Assembly (NCBI GenBank): GCA_012184525.1
Contig: WOFQ01000002.1
Location: 1,054,001 to 1,118,000 of the forward strand
DNA length: 64,000 nucleotides
Reading direction: 5' to 3'
Source of the DNA: Xenoacremonium recifei
Taxonomy: Eukaryota > Ascomycota > Sordariomycetes > Hypocreales > Nectriaceae
Position numbers and translations under genes: made by a program. Shown in pieces: positions 1-11,890 of this stretch (positions within the stretch are counted from its first letter, which is position 1; each line of letters starts with the position of its first letter). Under the pieces are notes generated by a model. That model made no database searches, had not been told where the DNA came from, and saw nothing but the letters and a program-made list of their open reading frames with translations.

Positions 1-16
1 CGTCATCGAAAGCCAT
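1..16 (-). CDS. possible 5' end of a leftward gene (partial)
   Basis: An ATG on the minus strand at 16-14 opens a frame (M-A-F-D-D) that runs off the left edge. Its context, AAAATTATGGCT, resembles a fungal start context, and the region upstream of it on that strand is rich in CAA and CT like a mRNA leader. Only five codons are visible, so no product can be named and the start itself is tentative. Confidence 0.3.
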
Positions 17-1312
17 AATTTTGGCTGCGGCGGGGGATCTGGACGGTGAAATTTGCAGCTCTAGCTATGATGATTCGACAAGTTCGATGGTTTGAGGGTT
101 CTTTGTCGATTGGCGCAAGTTATCCCGCGACGATTAGCCAGTGGGGTACTTCTCGAGGAAAGGAGGTGGTTGTTGTTGATAGGTTCAAGTGAGGTTGAAA
201 AGTTGGCGAGGCTGCGAAGCCTTGCGAATATGGGCGCCACAGCGCACAGCCACTTAGCTCAACTGAGGATTGCTTGTGACACGTGATTCGTTGTAATGCA
301 GCATTTCACGTCAATATACCAGCGCAGATGCAAAAGCCATCAACCCCTCTAAAGACTCAAACTAGAAGTCTACGAGTTGTTGGAAATCCGTGGGTGCTTG
401 TCACTTTGACCTTATACATCCAAATTCTAACTTTGCTTGTGCGGCGCATTGTTTAGCGGAGGTCCAATTTGAGCTCAGGCAGAGACCCCACTATGAGATC
501 TTCAACCCATGACAGCTCCCAGCTGTGGGGTAGGTCAGTTACAAAATGAACTCCAGGCGACGACTGAGGTACAGTTGGAAAGACTCTTGACTGCGTGTTT
601 CTTGCGGTAAAAACTCAGAAAGATTTTGAATAACATATAGTCTCTTCAGTTAGAAAATATGAAAGATGTGTAAAGACTATCTTGATAGGAGCTGTTGTTC
701 ATGTGATTTAAAGGCAGAAATGTTGCCCCGCGCACCCATACGAGTATACCTCATTAAATAAACACCTGAGGCAAGAGTTATAGGGTGTTTCTAACATGTG
801 GATCTGCCTTTCGACACAACTCGCTACATGTCTTGGAATATTTTCGCGAGTTTATATCAACTAGACCATAATTACCGCTCTGCAACCCGTTGCTCAACGG
901 CAAATCTCCACGGGAATCAGATTTACTTACGCAACACAGAAAGTCGAGACCACGTAGCCTGGTGCCGCGCGTCAGGTTTCACGCCACCGGGAAGTTTCCT
1001 GAATCAGAGTCCATGTGAAAATTAACAGCACCTAGAGATATTGAGGATTGGCATATTGTGACCGAGAAGTATCTTTGGTAGCTGGAAAATGGGTTGCACT
1101 CATGTACAAGGACCTGCTGCAACGTATAAGACCACACTGCGGGCATGAAGAATATTGAATCATCATTCAATACTTATAAATAAACTAAGTGACTTACAGA
1201 CTTCTTGGTTCGATCTTTGAAATGGGTAAATTCAACGGCTGGGAGGCTAACTGGTTCGGGAAGCGGTCTAGCTTGACTGTATAGTCTACATTAGGTGGAG
1301 TTGGGCTATCAA
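17..1312. other. gene-free stretch
   Basis: No supported gene. The short open frames here lack introns in sensible places and any recognisable family. The left part may be the promoter and leader of the gene starting at position 16. The part nearest the tRNA is more AT-rich, with no terminator or repeat I can define. Confidence 0.5.
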
Positions 1313-1412
1313 GCGATATTGGCCGAGTGGTTAAGGCGTTGTGTTTAGGTCTCATCCACACCTAGAACCGCAATGGGCATCGCCCGCGCAGGTTCGAATC
1401 CTGTGTATCGCA
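1313..1412 (+). tRNA. tRNA-Leu (UAG) with 18-nt intron
   Basis: The 7-bp acceptor stem GCGATAT (1313-1319) pairs with GTATCGC (1405-1411), and A1412 is the discriminator. The D arm reads GGCCGAGTGGTTAAGGC, typical of a class II tRNA. The anticodon stem is TTGTG (1339-1343) with CGCAA (1369-1373), the anticodon is TAG at 1346-1348, and the variable arm is long (GGGC/GCCC). The T arm is GCAGG-TTCGAAT-CCTGT. An intron of about 18 nt (1350-1367) sits at the canonical position after base 37 and contains CCTAG, able to pair with the anticodon. The tRNA decodes CUA, and by wobble possibly other CUN leucine codons. Intron ends follow the 37/38 rule and were not tested experimentally. Confidence 0.95.
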
Positions 1413-1418
1413 TCTTTG

Positions 1419-1423
1419 TTTTT
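1419..1423 (+). terminator. Pol III T-run terminator of tRNA-Leu
   Basis: Five consecutive T residues begin seven bases after the tRNA discriminator base, which fits an RNA polymerase III terminator. Confidence 0.7.
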
Positions 1424-2170
1424 GCCATATTCCACGACTTTCATTTCTCCTTTTTTTGTTCTTCTCTTCTCTTCTTTTTGACTCCGTAGATAAATATCAG
1501 AGGGGGCTTCAAGTTGCTTTTATTTGATAAGCTTGAGTTGATCTACATCAAGCGAAACATTAGGTGGGCAGATCATTTCACCAAAGCATGGTAAACTTCC
1601 CGAGAAATCTTGAAATGTCTCGCTTGCTATATCAGCTGAGATTCAGATGGATGCCAAAGAGTCCGCAAAGTCCTATCTTATACACGGATCACCATCACTA
1701 GCTTTCCAAGCTATCCATTCGGTACACAATCCTGGACCGTGAGATGCAATATACCAAGTATTCCTTCTCTCGCGCACTTGCCCACTGCCTGTGCCCTGAT
1801 CGGGGTCAATCACCCTGCCTCCGGAACGCCGTTAATCATGTTCTCAACACCAGAATTCATCATCCATGCTTCGCCAAAACCCACTCGCGAAATCACCAAA
1901 AACCCCTCGTGTTAATGGGTATAACTTCCCTCCCTGTAGTCTACCCTGGCCGCGGCTCTGTGGCCGTCGGGGCGCTATTCGTCCTGGAACTTGAGCATTC
2001 TTTGTGCCCGGTTGCTTATCAACGTTGGCGGGTTCAGCTGTCATTGTTGCGGACGTATCTGTCTGACTTGAGACGAGCGCCTGCTCTCGCAGCTGGAGCA
2101 AGTGATGTATCGCTCTTGGCGTCGTACTTCTCGCATAGGATCCCTTAATATCTTGGGGCTGTCCATCTCA
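1424..2170. other. intergenic between tRNA-Leu and the arrestin-like gene
   Basis: No supported gene. The right part presumably holds the 3' UTR of the leftward arrestin-like gene. Overlapping open frames on both strands here show no family resemblance. Confidence 0.5.
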
Positions 2171-3532
2171 TCACTCGATAAAAGGCTTCTTCTGTCCGCC
2201 AACCATGCACAGACCCAGCGCTCGTAACGAGTCCCGATCGTTGGCGAGAATAATCGTTCTAGCAGGTAGCATGGGGTTATTAGGGTCGACATGTGACGCA
2301 TCCTTGGCCGCTTGTTCGATAGCATCCATTTCTTCTTTGCAGCCTTGTTGATCCAGGGGACAGATAACTATCGGTTGTCGAAGGGTCACGTCGCGTGTTC
2401 CACTTAGTTGCACCTACACAATGTTAGCTACAGCGTAGATCGCAATAAAGAGCATCCGCACCTTGATATTTAGATAGAACTCAATCTTGTAGAGGGTGGA
2501 GGTGGTCGTGAATGAGGTAACTTCGTAAAGGGGGAACTGGGGCTTTCCTCTTTTGATTATGCCTTCGGAGTCTCTGAGGTCCTTGGAAGGGAAACAAAGA
2601 CCAACGTTGGTGGCATAACCGGCTTCTGGTAGCTTGGTCTTGACGACCTGGACTTGTTTGGATAATTTGTTGATCTTCTTGGTCGGTTCGTCACCTTCGG
2701 GGTTGTATGTGATTTCCTCCTCGACAGTGAGGGTGATTTTGTCGATTGTAACTCGCTTCGCTTTGCTCAGCCAGCTCCCGTTGGGAGAGAGTTTGATATA
2801 GACGGTGATGGGGTCGCTGGGGCCGTAGCTCCATCGTGGGAGGTTGATGCCGAGGTGGACGATGTTGTCGTTGGTGACGAGCTTGGATTCGGGCTTGTTG
2901 TACATGCCAAAGGTCGAGAGGGTATCGTAACGTTGTAGAGGCATCGGAAAGCTGTACTTGTACTGGTTGCTGTGTCCTTGCTGGACGGTGACCACGAGCT
3001 CGTAGTAGGTTTCGGCGGTTCGGCTGGGCAGTTGTAGTGAAGCGGGTGGTATTCGTCGGTTTGTCTCCTCTCCTCCCCTACCGAAGGGAATAAATAGCAC
3101 AAAAGGCAGGTCCATAGCTATGACGCTCTCGGCTTCCTTTCCAGAAGCGCATCGAAACAGCAGAAGCTCTTTGCCGACGACGTCGGTGGTCTCTCGTCGG
3201 GGAGTACCAAGATGTCGCTTGGCGAGGTTGTCGGCGTCAGGATGGATGGTCTCACGCCGTTGTAGACATATTCGAACGAGCGATACGGGGACAGGCATAG
3301 AGTAGCCCTGGCCCGGTCGGATCTCGACTTTGCCCTCGATGCGCGGCTGCAAAGGTTGGTGTTGTCAGCATTGGGCGTCACGCGCGACAGCTACATGCGG
3401 CTCGGCCAGGCAAGCCGCGTGGAAGGAACATGGAATTTTACGTACCAGAGTCGCTGAGATACCGGGATAGCCCACCAGGAAGCTGCTGTTGGGAGGGCCG
3501 GACACTCGCACGCTGGCGGGCGCAGTAGCCAT
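2171..3532 (-). CDS. arrestin-like (N-terminal arrestin fold) protein
   Basis: Three exons: 3532-3446, 3346-2462 and 2413-2171, giving about 404 residues. Introns are 99 nt (3347-3445, GTACGT...TTGCAG) and 48 nt (2414-2461, GTGCGG...TGTAG with a GCTAACA branch). Both are phase 0 and keep one frame. The start ATGGCTACTGCG is the only ATG giving the short first exon MATAPASVRVSGPPNSS. The protein is rich in beta-strand-like segments, such as YELVVTVQQG and ITVYIKLSPNGSW followed by VTIDKITLTVEEEITY. This pattern is characteristic of fungal arrestin (or S-antigen) N-terminal domain proteins. Relatives act as adaptors that bring ubiquitin ligases to membrane proteins or in pH and nutrient signalling. 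I see no PY motif that would confirm a Rsp5 adaptor role, so the role is inferred from fold only. Confidence 0.8.
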
Positions 3533-5473
3533 GATGCTCGTGATGATGCGGAGAGACAGGCCCAGGCGGCGACGGGGGGGAGAGCGGTGTTGACGAAGCG
3601 GGCTGGGACGGACCGGTCGACGGCGGACGTCCAAGCAGGCCCGGGGTTCAGGGCCCTAAAGCTCGTGATGTTGAATGCGGGTTGTCTTTCGAGGCGACGC
3701 TGGCGAGGCGGCCGTCATGAATCCGAGTCTCGCGCCGCCTTCGCAGGCCGTTCGAGGTCCAGGCAGGGTTGCTTTGCTTAGGCTCAGGCCGGGCGTTGGA
3801 GGAGGTGGGGTAGAGCAGCAGCAATCGCGGAGCAGACGAGACGATGCGAGGCCGAAACGGAGGGCAGGCCGGTTGCGGACGGCATCAGAGGCCGCTGCGA
3901 GGCAAAGAGTTACAGGCACAGGAGGATGAGGATTGAGAGAAGGTGACAAAAGCAACCACGATGCGAACCAGCGGCTGACGGGGACGGGACGAGGCTCGCT
4001 GTGGTGGGGACGGGACTTTGGGTCTTTGGACCGGTTGTTAACTGAAGAGAAGAGAATACAGGGACCGGTTTCTGGATGAGATCCCCAGTTGATGAGAGTC
4101 TGTCCAGTCCAGTGCGGCTCCCCCGCTGTAAGGTAACCTGGGGGCCGCTGGGCGGAGTTTTTAGGGCAGTTATTAGGTTATCCCCCAGACGGGCACGGGC
4201 TGATTAGTGCTGGCAATCGGACTCCGGTGGTGATAATAAGAGACGGGACGGACTCGTACCAGGTGCGAACTCCTTGGATTACGGAGTAGGACGGAGGAAG
4301 ACGGAGATGGATGGATGGATGGAGGGATGGAGGCGACTCTATTGCCCTCCAGGGCTGATGCCTTGACTGTCTGGACCCCAGTCCAGGGTTCAGTTCCAAC
4401 TCTGCCGTTGCAGTGCATGCGATGGAGCAGCGATTCCCTGTGCAGCAGCAGCCCAGCTTATTCGGTTCCATTCCGCCCCCAGCACTCACTCGCCCATCCT
4501 TCGCACGGCTTTCCTGACGGTCCATCATCGACACGTCAGGAGTCTGATAGATTGATTGACTCGGCCAGAGACATCGCCGGCGGGAGTGGCACCGAGATGA
4601 CTTAGACCGGATAGCGTCTCCTCTCCCCTCCATGATGACGGCGCATCACCATCTGCGCGTCTCATCTCAGAGCTCTCTTTCTCTTCCCTCGCACAAGCGT
4701 CCACGCAAGGCAGATTTCGCACTCTAATGCTCCAGGGTCCAGCGGAGGCACCGTTAGCGAGTCGCTCAGCCGCCTCCCGGGTGGGATGCTTGTGACTGTT
4801 GGTGGGCGGCCAGAAGGATTGACTGGGTCGGATGTTAGCACCTGGTCCAGCCCAGCAGCTGAGACACGTCAGATCGCACATCTCTGCCTTAATTCGTACA
4901 CTACTCTCAACTTTATGTAAGTCAAGCGCCCCCCACGGGACGAACAGAGAGGTGTTATGTACGGAGTACTTTCATTGTTTAGCTGTCTCTCATATTGCGG
5001 ACTTGAAAGATATTAAGCGACTATGGCTAGGAAGGGTATTAACCGAAAAACTTGGATATGGTATAATAGTCGCTTCCGTCTATAATCTCACGTCCCAGTT
5101 AATTAAATGATTATATTACGGAGCACGGCATTTACCCGTCTTGGAAAACGTCGTCCATGAAACGTCGCGCCACAAAGCACCGCCTCATTTCGTGGCTGTC
5201 GTTCCTGACTAAAGCCACGAAAGTAAGCGGAAGGAGACCATCAGCTGCTCCTGCGTCCGAGAGTTCGTCTTGCATCACCATCACGAACAACTATCTCACT
5301 TCATGGAATTTGCCTCGACACAGCTATCCTCGTTGTTCCCTTGCAAGCAGACGCTTCATGGCCCATTCAATTTCAGGTTTGATTTATGACATACCGCTTC
5401 TGAAAGACCCGTTCCCTGCCCGTGCGACGTCCTCCGTAGTAACGGGAGCAAGGCCTCGACATCCCATCACTAT
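3533..5473. other. gene-free stretch upstream of the arrestin-like gene
   Basis: About 1.9 kb without a supported gene. The part nearest 3533 is GC-rich and probably holds the arrestin-like gene's promoter and leader. A short GATG tandem tract lies at about 4307-4330. Open frames such as those around 4180-4880 are Ser/Arg/Pro-rich on both strands and look like composition artefacts. The right end is the 3' flank of the next leftward gene. Confidence 0.5.
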
Positions 5474-7575
5474 CTACTTGTCCTTACGTACTTTCGGTCT
5501 CATAATCAGCTTCTGGAATACCCCCTCGAAAGATTTGTTCATAGCCGCTCTGCTCTCCGCACGTGCCCTGTGCCTTTGAGTTGACATCTTGCGAGGCTCG
5601 CGCCGGTACTCTTCCACTCTGGACCCGTCTACTACTGTCCAGACACTGACCCCTGGACGGCCTTTAACGTCTGTATCAATGAGCCGTTGGCCAGAATCCA
5701 TCTCGTGCTCGAAAGCGATGGCTTTAGGCCGCCCAAATTGGCTCAGGTCGATGGGCGGACGCCGCGGTGCCTTTGGTCCCTTGTGCTTCTCGTTGCGTCG
5801 CTGTCCGGGCATCCTGTCTGCGCCGAGAACGTCTCTCCTGTCTTCGCCAAACCAGATACGCATTCCCGGAGCACAAGCTGAGTAGCACACTTGGAATGGC
5901 AGGAGGCCTGAGAGACGGACTTCCCGTTGACTTCGTCCGCGCTTAGACAATGCTTCTTCGCTAATGTCTTCCCCAGCACGCTTCATGTTCTCGAGCCCCT
6001 GCGGAGTCAAGGCTTTGCTGGCTCCTTTTGGTGCCTCTGTGTTTGCACCCTGAAGTACACACACGGGGAAGATTCCACCAAGTTCAGGACGTTCGCCAGG
6101 CCATACAGGATCCGTGCCCACAAGAGACTCGCCATTATGCCGGCACACGTCAATACGCAGCTCATACACCGGCGCTCTAACCACCCCATTGGCCGTGGAC
6201 ATCGTCACCTCTGCCTGTGAGGGATAGATCTTAGGGTCAATGTTGAGCATGTAAACGTCACTCTCATAGAGACAGGGCGTACTCGCGCCACTATCCAAGT
6301 GCATGAGGAAGAAGCATCTTGGCCCATCCGGGTCGTTGTGCGCCATCCACTTCCGCTTGGCCATCTCTTTTTCTGTTAGACCTGTGTGCGCTGGTTTATA
6401 CGGGAACACTTTGAGTGAGGAGCCTCTTTTCTTCTCTCGCGGTGCATCCTGCGAACCGTCCTTGATATCGTCTTTAATATGGTCTGCTCGGAAACCAACC
6501 ACTTCAACCTCGGGCTCGGATGTTTTTGACTGGTCGACACGACTGTGAAACGTCTTCACCCTGCGGAAGCCCATGGTAATCTTCCACTCGGCCTCTCCAC
6601 CCCAGATATTGGCCGTCTTACCAGGCTCCGCCCAGGTTGCAGCAAGAAGATGGTCGGGTTCAACGTCTGCTTTCGGGGCTAATGGTGGCTCGAACCACAG
6701 CCAACCTTCGCCGTGCTCTTTGAAATATCGGTCAAGTCGCTCTTCTCGATCATTCGTAAACGAGTCATACGTTGGGCTGAAATCAACAATGTGACCGCCG
6801 TAAATCAGCGTCCATTTGTCCCAGCACCGGATACGCCCATCATGATAGGCGTCTATGGCTGTGCGTATGTTGACTTCTCCCACAGGACAGTCGTTTCGTT
6901 CGATAGCACAATGCAATATATCGATGCGCTCTTTGATCTTGTCTCGTTTTGTAGACTCTAGTTGCTCGCTGCTTCCGTTAGTATTGCTGACCTTTCTGGA
7001 TTGCCGTTGGCTTACATTGGAATTAGATTCTCCTCAGTCTCATCTAGCTCGTCCCTCTCTCGCCTGACCTTCTCGAGTTGGCGTTCGAACGGAGAGAGAT
7101 TCACCCCTGGTTGAGTCTTTTGAGCGTTTTCCAAAATTGCTTCCCATTGTAAAACAAGCCTATTTGCTTCCTCTAACCGACTCAAATTCTCCCCGAGAGA
7201 TGCACCCACAGCAAGAGGTGCTTTCCATTTCGGAGACACTCGTCTTCTCTTTTTGCTCGCATCTGTTTGCGCATTGAGAGCTTCTAAGTCTAGAACATTC
7301 TCAGTCGTACTATTATCATTCCTCTTTCGTTTCTTGTCGTCTCGAGACTGGCTCGCTTTGAGCGGGCGCACTTCCTCCTGCGAATTGGTAGGCTTATAGC
7401 CCTTCGCTCTCATCATGAACTCGAACCATGCTTTCCTTTGGGCACTAATATCGGTCCCTGTGTATTTTTCTTTCGCTTTTTCGATTCCCTCTCGCGGATT
7501 CGGCAATCCACCCTTCGCTGGCGGCTCGGCGTGGTGGTGCGAGACGGGAATACTGCCAAAATCATAAGTTTCCAT
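5474..7575 (-). CDS. hypothetical protein with retropepsin-like DSGAS motif
   Basis: Two exons, 7575-7016 and 6968-5474, separated by a 47-nt intron (6969-7015; GTAAGC, branch ATACTAACG, acceptor GCAG), giving about 684 residues. The N-terminal third is charged and includes KKRKR and KKRRR clusters (possible nuclear signals) and a helical, coiled-coil-like stretch at about 145-225 (LSRLEEANRLVLQWEAILEN). The C-terminal half contains FLMHLDSGASTPCLYESD around Asp412. Downstream come TANGVVRAPVYELRIDV and a hydrophobic-then-LGAD segment (DVLGADRMPG, about 566-575). This order (DSGA, a G-rich strand, then ILG-x-D-like) is that of retropepsin-type aspartic protease folds. I do not recognise the family. 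It could be a domesticated retroelement-like protease domain or an unrelated protein with a chance motif. It is divergent from the large unknown gene at 8190, with a 614-bp shared intergenic region. The start was chosen as the first in-frame ATG. Confidence 0.75.
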
Positions 7576-8189
7576 TTTCTATATGACGTCCCAAGAGACA
7601 TGGGCGACAAGTGTCCTTGCTATGTCAAACAGCAAAATTTCCTGTAGAGTGTGTTTGAGAAATGTGCCATGATCTTCTATTCTCTTCTTTCGTCACCGTT
7701 CTCATGACGCCCTTGCGCTACCTTGGTCAAGGGACGCGCTGGTCCTGGAGTCGAACAAAGAAAGTTACGTCGGAGGACGCCATTCCTCGGCTGCGCCGCA
7801 TCTAGCCATCAACTGGGGTAATGTGTGACTTTAAACCGCATTTCGAGGATCGTTGAATGGCTTAGTGGCCTCCGAGAGGCGGCATCCTCAGCTGTGTTCT
7901 TTGTCTCTATTGTTGCGCTTGGAGGCGTCGCTGCTGGAATGAGGTGGACGGGCCTCTTCCGGCAACGAGCTTTCTGCAGGGAGGGGTTTCTTTGAGGCGG
8001 CATAGAAGCTCGCCAGAGATCTTAATTGATTGTTGATGTTAAGAGAAATCGTCTTCGCATTTCAAGCTCTTTGTTGCTTCGTCGTGGCTGGCAGGAGGGT
8101 ATGCCTGATTTTTGCACTCTCACTCATCCTAGAAAAATCTTCGAAATTTCATTCATTCTTGCATCACCAAACCAATAATCGCATCCATA
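7576..8189. promoter_or_regulatory. shared divergent promoter region of two unknown genes
   Basis: This 614-bp interval separates the start codons of the leftward gene (7575) and the rightward gene (8190), so it must contain both promoters and leaders. No specific operator or TATA element stands out. Bidirectional control is possible but is only inferred from geometry. Confidence 0.5.
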
Positions 8190-11100
8190 ATGGCGGAGCC
8201 TATGGACGACTCGTCGAGTTCCACTGCCGGCGAAAGGGTTTACACCCCTGGGTCCGATGCGGAGGAGGAGCTTCCGGAAGGCCTCAGGGATGAGGATGAC
8301 CGAAGACATGATCTTCTTGGTAAGAATTCTCGCTTACTCAATCGCGATTAGTTTCTTACTGGAAAACAGAGGATGTGGTGATGGCTTTCCATGTCGGCCT
8401 CGAGAAGCTCCCTGCAGAAGCTCGACGGTTATATGTTAATTTCGACCACGACAACGACTTCGGCTTGTTGGACCGCAAAGTAAAGGAGCTCATACGCGAT
8501 AGAGTCCTCGATGAATTCCTCAAAGATGACTATTTCCGACAAACAGCAATTGCGCTGTATGGCCATGAGTATCCTTACCTTAAGGAACCGTTCCTTGGCG
8601 ACATGGGTGTGCTTTTGCGATCATTGGATGACATGGGAGTGTCTCTGCAATCGCTAGAAGAGGGTAATGCAGAAACAGGAAAGGGACGGGGACCTCCACC
8701 TCATCTTCCTTATTTCCCTCCTTTTGCCGGTTCATTCAAGCCGCGACCAAAACCAATACCTCAGAGCGAGTCTGAAGAGCCAGGCGCGGAAGAAGGTCAG
8801 TGTGAGAAACGCTTTGTTTAGGATATTTTTGCTCACTCCCATCTAGGAATCGAGGGAGTTGCTATGAGAGCTCGCACTCGTACTGAATCTACGACTATAA
8901 GGCAGCTTCCACGTCGTCGCAGAATCTCGTCTCGAACTGAGGCAACGCGACCCGGAGACACTGCGCAGCTCCCAACGATACGATTTACACCTCGCGATCT
9001 GGCAATCCATGAAGCCGAGATATCAGAAATTCTTGACTCTGCAGCATCTGCTGGGATTCCTCGGGACCAGGATGAGACTGGCCAGGAGGGTGAAGACATC
9101 GAGATGCAAGAGCAGAGCGAAGCGGAAGAAGATCATGACTCTGACGTTGAGATCCTCGGAGACTTGCCCGTTCCTCCTGAAGAGCCAGTTGATGAGAGCG
9201 CACGGCGGACCGCCAGAGACGAGTACAACGAAAACTGGCTTAGAGATTATATGGCAAACAGTGGTTTTGCAACCACAAGTGATCTCGAGCTTCACCCATA
9301 CAAGGGATGGAAGATCGCGGCGCCTAAAATCCAACTCATTCGCGCAAAGAACTTCCTCGCCGACGAAGATGCCGACCGAACCGTCGACTGGCAGCGCAAG
9401 TTTGCCGAGTTGGCAGAGTACTTTTCATATCTTCTGCACAACTACAACGGTGAGGACTGGGGCTACGATCTTCGAGAAGCCATAGACATGCTTCATACCC
9501 ATTGGGTATTCGAGAGTTATCACTACGGCAAGCCAGAGCTGACTCTCGATTTCCCTAATGTGTGGCCTGACCATAGTCAGAGGCTTCCTCCACCGCCAGG
9601 TCCACGGATGTTCCTGGAGCGCTCTGGACGCATTAAGAAAGGGGAGCGGAAGGTGGTGCATAACAAACCCGAAAGCGCCCACGACGATCAATACTTGATA
9701 CCGAAGGATATTCTCAAGGAGCAATATCTGCGGCAGTTCAGAGATGATGCCGTTGAATTCAGGTTTCCAGGTCGTGGTCGTCACAAGACGGGAAACAGGG
9801 GTTTCAACATGTTCAAGGAAGAGAATGCAATTTATGACGCCTGCATGCAAGGTGGTTTGGAGGATACGGCAAACTTCCTACTCGGTGAAGGAAACCTTGA
9901 CTTTAAAGAGCAAGATGACCTATACGAGGAACGAGGTGGCCGTACCGTCATCGCAAAACCCGAGTCTCTACAGGCGTTTGTGAAGTTTCGTGGAGCTAGA
10001 CGAGCGGCCCTGCAGCAATGCCTAAACTTGTTGGATAACTCAGAGAATCGTACAGTGGACTCGCAGTACAATGGTCTTATTCTGCCGACTCCTCGCCTGC
10101 CAGACCCTCCAGATGCAGGAATCGTCTTGGACACAATTCCAATCAGCAACGTGCCCGACAAGTCGGCTCGCGATCCGCTCAAGTACACATTTGCGCACAA
10201 GTGGTTCATCGGTTGGGATCGCCACTGGGCATCCTGGACCAGGGAGCATGCTGTCAAGGAGGCATATGGCCACCGTATCTGGGAAGGCCGAAAAGAGCCA
10301 ATCATGAATGTTCCCCTGAATTACAAAGGGCCATTCGTAATCGATTGTCTGGATAAGGAGATGAAGAAGACGCAGAACAAGGTCAAGCGGCTGCTAATCC
10401 TGCACCAAAAACTAAAGAGGATTGCCAAGCGAGTTCCGCGCAATCTCATTACAGACATGCTGAAGCAAGTCGACAAAGGGCTTAGTGGAAAGGGGGAGCT
10501 CGATATCTTCAGCTGGAGTGACTGGGAGATGGGGTCAATTCGGAGACCCATCGATATTCGTCCAGATGAGGAAGAATGGCTACACTTCCTTGACGGGCCC
10601 TCTATTCGTCAGACAGCGGCTCCCATAGAACTGCCAAAACAGAAGCTGTCTCGAGTCTTCATGATACGTCTTCAAGCTATGCTGGACGACATTAGCCCCG
10701 AGACTCTATTCAGCGACACAGAGCCCAAAGACTTCATGGCCTTTGTCGAGGAGTTGAATCAGGGCGGAAGCGAGAAGACGACAATCCATCGGTTTACTAC
10801 AGAAGAGGCCATGATGGAGGCCCGCGCCTGCGCTGAAAAGGGAATGATCCAGTGAGTTTTCTACCCCAACGAGGATGTTGACAAGAGAGTATTAACGAAA
10901 CATAGCATCGGTCAAGAAGATGGCCGGTACACAATCTCGCGACCAAGCTTTTCCTTCCATCCTGAGAATCGAATTCGCATGCCCGTTACATTTGGCTATT
11001 CAATGAGTCGGATGCGAGAAGAGCGGGCAGCCGAGGAGCGGCTTGTGAGGCTCCTTCAACGTGAAGAGGAGCCTAAAGAAGCGTCTGAAACTTCAACCAT

Positions 11101-11856
11101 CTCGACAGCGGTCAGCATCCCGAAGTCTGAGGAGGATGGAGACGATTGTCTCCGATACCGCGTCCTTCCCCGCTTCGACGATCTCTTTACTTGGGACGAC
11201 TGCATCGAGGGTCGCATACCTGAGGATCAAGAAGACAAAGTAACTCAGTTCTACCTCCGGTTGGCTTGCCGTCTCGGCTCGACTCTCCGCAAAGCCCAGC
11301 TCAAGCACAAACTCGACAAGGCCAAGCTCACGCCGAAGCAACGAAAGCTCAACCGCAATTTTCAATATTTCGTCAACAAGACCTGGCACGGGGACGCTCA
11401 GAGTCGACCTAACAACTGGCGCAAGAACCCAGAGAAGGAGCCCGGGGACTGGACACGCGTGACGCCCCAGTATCGGGACCTCGTCAAGATGACTGAGCCC
11501 GAGAATTATAAGTACGGCGACTTTCTGGTGTCAGAGGACGACTCCAGTGAGGCCAGGGAAACTGTACGCAAGGCCATCGCCAGGGAGGCATACGAGAACA
11601 ACTCGCTGCTATTTCCTTCGCGAATGATTTCGTTTGTGGATGAGAACGGACAGACCAAGGAGCATGGTATTCGCGAGCCAGTCTGGTCGTTTGGAGACCC
11701 AAGGATCAGACCGAAGGCGAAGAGGTTCTTCGACATTGACCGATGGCCCGTCGAGTTTCAGGACGAAGTGACGAGACTCAAGATTGCAGGCAGTGGCCCG
11801 AAGAGACAGCCAGTCAGAGTCATTCGAACTAGGGATGATGACTATGATGTTCGCTC

Positions 11857-11890
<34 letters not shown>

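Noticed and set aside
4178..4881. Overlapping open frames on both strands upstream of the arrestin-like gene
   Set aside because: All are Ser/Arg/Pro-rich and mutually overlapping; no motif, and a GATG tandem tract contributes to openness.
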